This document shows positions 62,736-64,000 of a stretch of DNA of 64,000 nt, piece by piece. How positions within the stretch are numbered: position 1 is the stretch's first letter; each line of letters begins with the position of its first letter. The stretch spans positions 118,484 to 182,483 of the forward strand of contig CALUTU010000001.1 in assembly GCA_944323785.1 (NCBI GenBank). The letters run 5' to 3'. This DNA comes from an uncultured Bacteroidales bacterium. Its GTDB lineage: Bacteria > Bacteroidota > Bacteroidia > Bacteroidales > UBA932. Below the pieces are notes generated by a model, which saw nothing but the letters and a program-made list of their open reading frames with translations, did not search any database and was not told the origin of the DNA. A program made the translations under genes and the position numbers.

Positions 62736-62947
62736 CATACAACTTTTACCCGGTATCGGAATTTTACAGATATGAGAAACGTTCTTGCCTCAACTGCCGG
62801 AAGTTTCCGGATTGCACCCCATACAAGAAAAGGGATTGGAGCCAGCCGACATTAGACCGTGCTCGATGCGGCGCCCTTTGCTATGCCGGGCCATATGACA
62901 TGGAAAAAGCGAAGTTTAAAGACCTAAGGGGGAGGATGTCGAAATGA
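62717..62947 (+). CDS. Small cysteine-containing element protein
   Basis: 76 residues. Four cysteines fall in CLNCRKFPDC and ARCGALC, a spacing that could bind zinc (CxxC-x5-C and CxxxC). No family is recognised. It overlaps the previous gene by 19 bp and the next by 4 bp (ATGA). Confidence 0.65.
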   Translation: MAEDTMTYNFYPVSEFYRYEKRSCLNCRKFPDCTPYKKRDWSQPTLDRARCGALCYAGPYDMEKAKFKDLRGRMSK

Positions 62948-63204
62948 AGAAGACGAAAAGCATTAGAGAAATATGCCGCAAGTGGCAGCTTCGACCGGAG
63001 CAGGAAGTGTTCATCATCCTCTATATGGTCGCGGGCTATTCGATGATAGACGCCTACCGCCTTTCCCACCCTGACTCCAAGGCTACAATAGGCATGGCGT
63101 CTTTAGCCTCGCACCTCCTTGCCGTGCTTGAGCCTGTTGCCATTCAGATAGCCGAGGCTATTCAGAGAAACGGGGTGCAACTGCCCAAGAAATACCAAAA
63201 GTAA
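62944..63204 (+). CDS. Small element protein with terminase-small-like HTH pattern
   Basis: 86 residues: LRPEQEVFIILYMVAGYSMIDAYRLSHPDSKATIGMASLASHLLAVLEPVAIQIAEA. The order of a QE-x-F-x-x-Y helix, then an A-Y-R turn, then a helix with S-x-L-L and V-x-x-x-I resembles the DNA-binding region of phage terminase small subunits. This is a pattern resemblance only. No large terminase is visible in the window. Confidence 0.6.
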   Translation: MKKTKSIREICRKWQLRPEQEVFIILYMVAGYSMIDAYRLSHPDSKATIGMASLASHLLAVLEPVAIQIAEAIQRNGVQLPKKYQK

Positions 63205-63246
63205 GAACAAGAAATTTAATTTGCTAACACACTAAAAATCAAAGAA

Positions 63247-63834
63247 ATGAACAATGTTTATTACACCGACCCATACAGGGTTATCGCAGCTAAAGATGAA
63301 TTACGCGAGATTGAGGTATTCCTTGACACATTCCCCGTCACCCTGTCCGACCTGGGGCTCCCAGCAGGCATGGACGGAATACTCCACCGCGTCAAAATAG
63401 GAGCATCAGCGGAACTTGATGCCGCCATTAACGAAGTCGAGGATTACATCCAGCGCACCCGTATGCCGGAGTATCTAAGGGCTGGCGCACGAAGACGGGC
63501 CGAAGAGAGTGTCGATGAAGACATACAACGGAAATTAGGGCCTTTGGTCAGTCGTTTCCCGGCAGGGCTGGCAAAAGATGATGTGCTGGAAGTTGAGGGA
63601 AAACTGAGACTGACAGACAAATACAAGGATAGATATATCAAGGAAAAATCCACATTTGAACTTCCTCCGGAGGTTGCGGAGGATGTCGATGCTTTTCAAA
63701 AGTTTTTGGACGAATTTGAGAAGTGGAATGAGCGATATGACATGATCAACTACGTCTATGGCCAACTCAGGTACGGAAAGATAATAAATGCTCCATATGT
63801 AATGCTTGCTGCAAGAAGACCAAAACAGAAATAA
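63247..63834 (+). CDS. Element protein of unknown function
   Basis: 195 residues, acidic and strongly helical, likely with coiled-coil parts (AAINEVEDYIQRTRMPEYLRAGARRRAEESVDEDI and KFLDEFEKWNERYDMIN). It lies 42 bp after the preceding gene and before a terminator, closing the operon. I do not recognise it. Confidence 0.7.
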   Translation: MNNVYYTDPYRVIAAKDELREIEVFLDTFPVTLSDLGLPAGMDGILHRVKIGASAELDAAINEVEDYIQRTRMPEYLRAGARRRAEESVDEDIQRKLGPLVSRFPAGLAKDDVLEVEGKLRLTDKYKDRYIKEKSTFELPPEVAEDVDAFQKFLDEFEKWNERYDMINYVYGQLRYGKIINAPYVMLAARRPKQK

Positions 63835-63856
63835 CATCCACCATACCTTTTTTGTC

Positions 63857-63885
63857 AGGCGGCTCCATGTAGGGCCGCCTTTCTT
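63857..63885 (+). terminator. Rho-independent terminator
   Basis: AGGCGGC (63857-63863) pairs with GCCGCCT (63874-63880), followed by TTCTT, 20 bp after the stop of the unknown gene. Confidence 0.85.
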
Positions 63886-63906
63886 ATAATGATTCTATAA
63901 ATGAAT

Positions 63907-63914
63907 TATCTTTG
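63907..63914 (+). promoter_or_regulatory. -7 element of the last gene
   Basis: TATCTTTG, 44 bp before the ATG at 63959. Confidence 0.5.
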
Positions 63915-63958
63915 TCTTTGAATTTAAATTTACCAGATTTATAAAGTAAAGCCCTAAA

Positions 63959-64000
63959 ATGAAAACAAGAGCTAAACAAGTGCAAATAAAACCGCTTATT
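63959..64000 (+). CDS. Start of an element gene (truncated by the window)
   Basis: An open frame of 14 codons (MKTRAKQVQIKPLI) follows a terminator and a promoter element, and is still open at the last base. It is too short to assign. Confidence 0.45.
   Translation, partial: MKTRAKQVQIKPLI

Larger units (their letters stand above)
58457..64000. mobile_element. Integrative element in tRNA-Pro (left part; right end outside window)
   Basis: It starts at attL, then has an integrase gene reading inward, accessory and replication-type genes all on the plus strand, and a lower GC content in its first part than the chromosome to the left. No relaxase, conjugation, capsid or portal gene is visible before the window ends. 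It could be an integrative mobilizable element, a satellite or a prophage edge. Confidence 0.8.

Overview
The window reads as chromosome of a member of the Bacteroidales (Bacteroidota). Many genes start shortly after a TAnnTTTG element, the -7 hexamer region used by this phylum. The gene families also fit: DUF4143 ATPases, an Rpn-type nuclease, a TolB-like propeller lipoprotein, a single-chain glycyl-tRNA synthetase, an frdA/frdB pair and IntDOT-like integrases. Base composition looks near 50% GC in most genes, so an Alistipes-like or related gut lineage is plausible, but no marker here fixes the genus.

Layout. 1-4.2 kb: the end of an RND efflux pump gene, an MFS permease and a YfhO-type membrane protein. 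4.2-17.6 kb: an accessory stretch with a pabC remnant, two DUF4143 ATPase genes (each preceded by tandem repeats), a tandem pair of DHA2 drug exporters, a Fic AMPylase gene bracketed by two copies of one inverted repeat, a lipoprotein operon with a DPP III-like metallopeptidase, an Rpn nuclease with a 12-bp coding repeat, a 200-bp duplicated ATPase fragment and a lipoprotein. 17.6-25.3 kb: tRNA-Ala, an SNF symporter with folA, an NtrC/NtrY-like two-component pair, an S9-type hydrolase, thyA and an EEP-family protein. 25.4-34.8 kb: a leftward block of coaX, an outer membrane protein, a TPR-like protein, lptC, a PpiD-like isomerase and mfd. 34.8-35.1 kb: an AT-rich divergent region with a perfect DnaA box. 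35.1-42.3 kb: rightward ruvB, a glycosyltransferase, a flippase, frdA, frdB and a hydrolase. 42.2-58.5 kb: housekeeping genes (hflX, tonB, mdh, ybeY, mnmG, an acyl-CoA ligase, gcvH, ruvA, sufS-sufE-DUF59-folK, dsbD, glyS and a dihydroorotate dehydrogenase-like gene). Two parS-like palindromes lie in and just after mnmG.

58.457-64.0 kb is the left part of an integrative element inserted in a tRNA-Pro(UGG) gene. The 3' half of the tRNA remains as attL. Next come a tyrosine recombinase, an unknown gene, a small HTH protein, a RecA/RepA-like ATPase, a dense TGGTA/TACCA repeat cluster and a tight row of small unknown genes. The element runs beyond the window.

The least explained signals are the repeat-controlled accessory genes: the Fic gene with its paired 12-13-12 inverted repeats, and the DUF4143 genes whose promoters are overlaid by 23-bp or 33-bp tandem repeats. 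The parS pair, mnmG and the DnaA-box region together suggest that the window lies in the origin domain of the chromosome.
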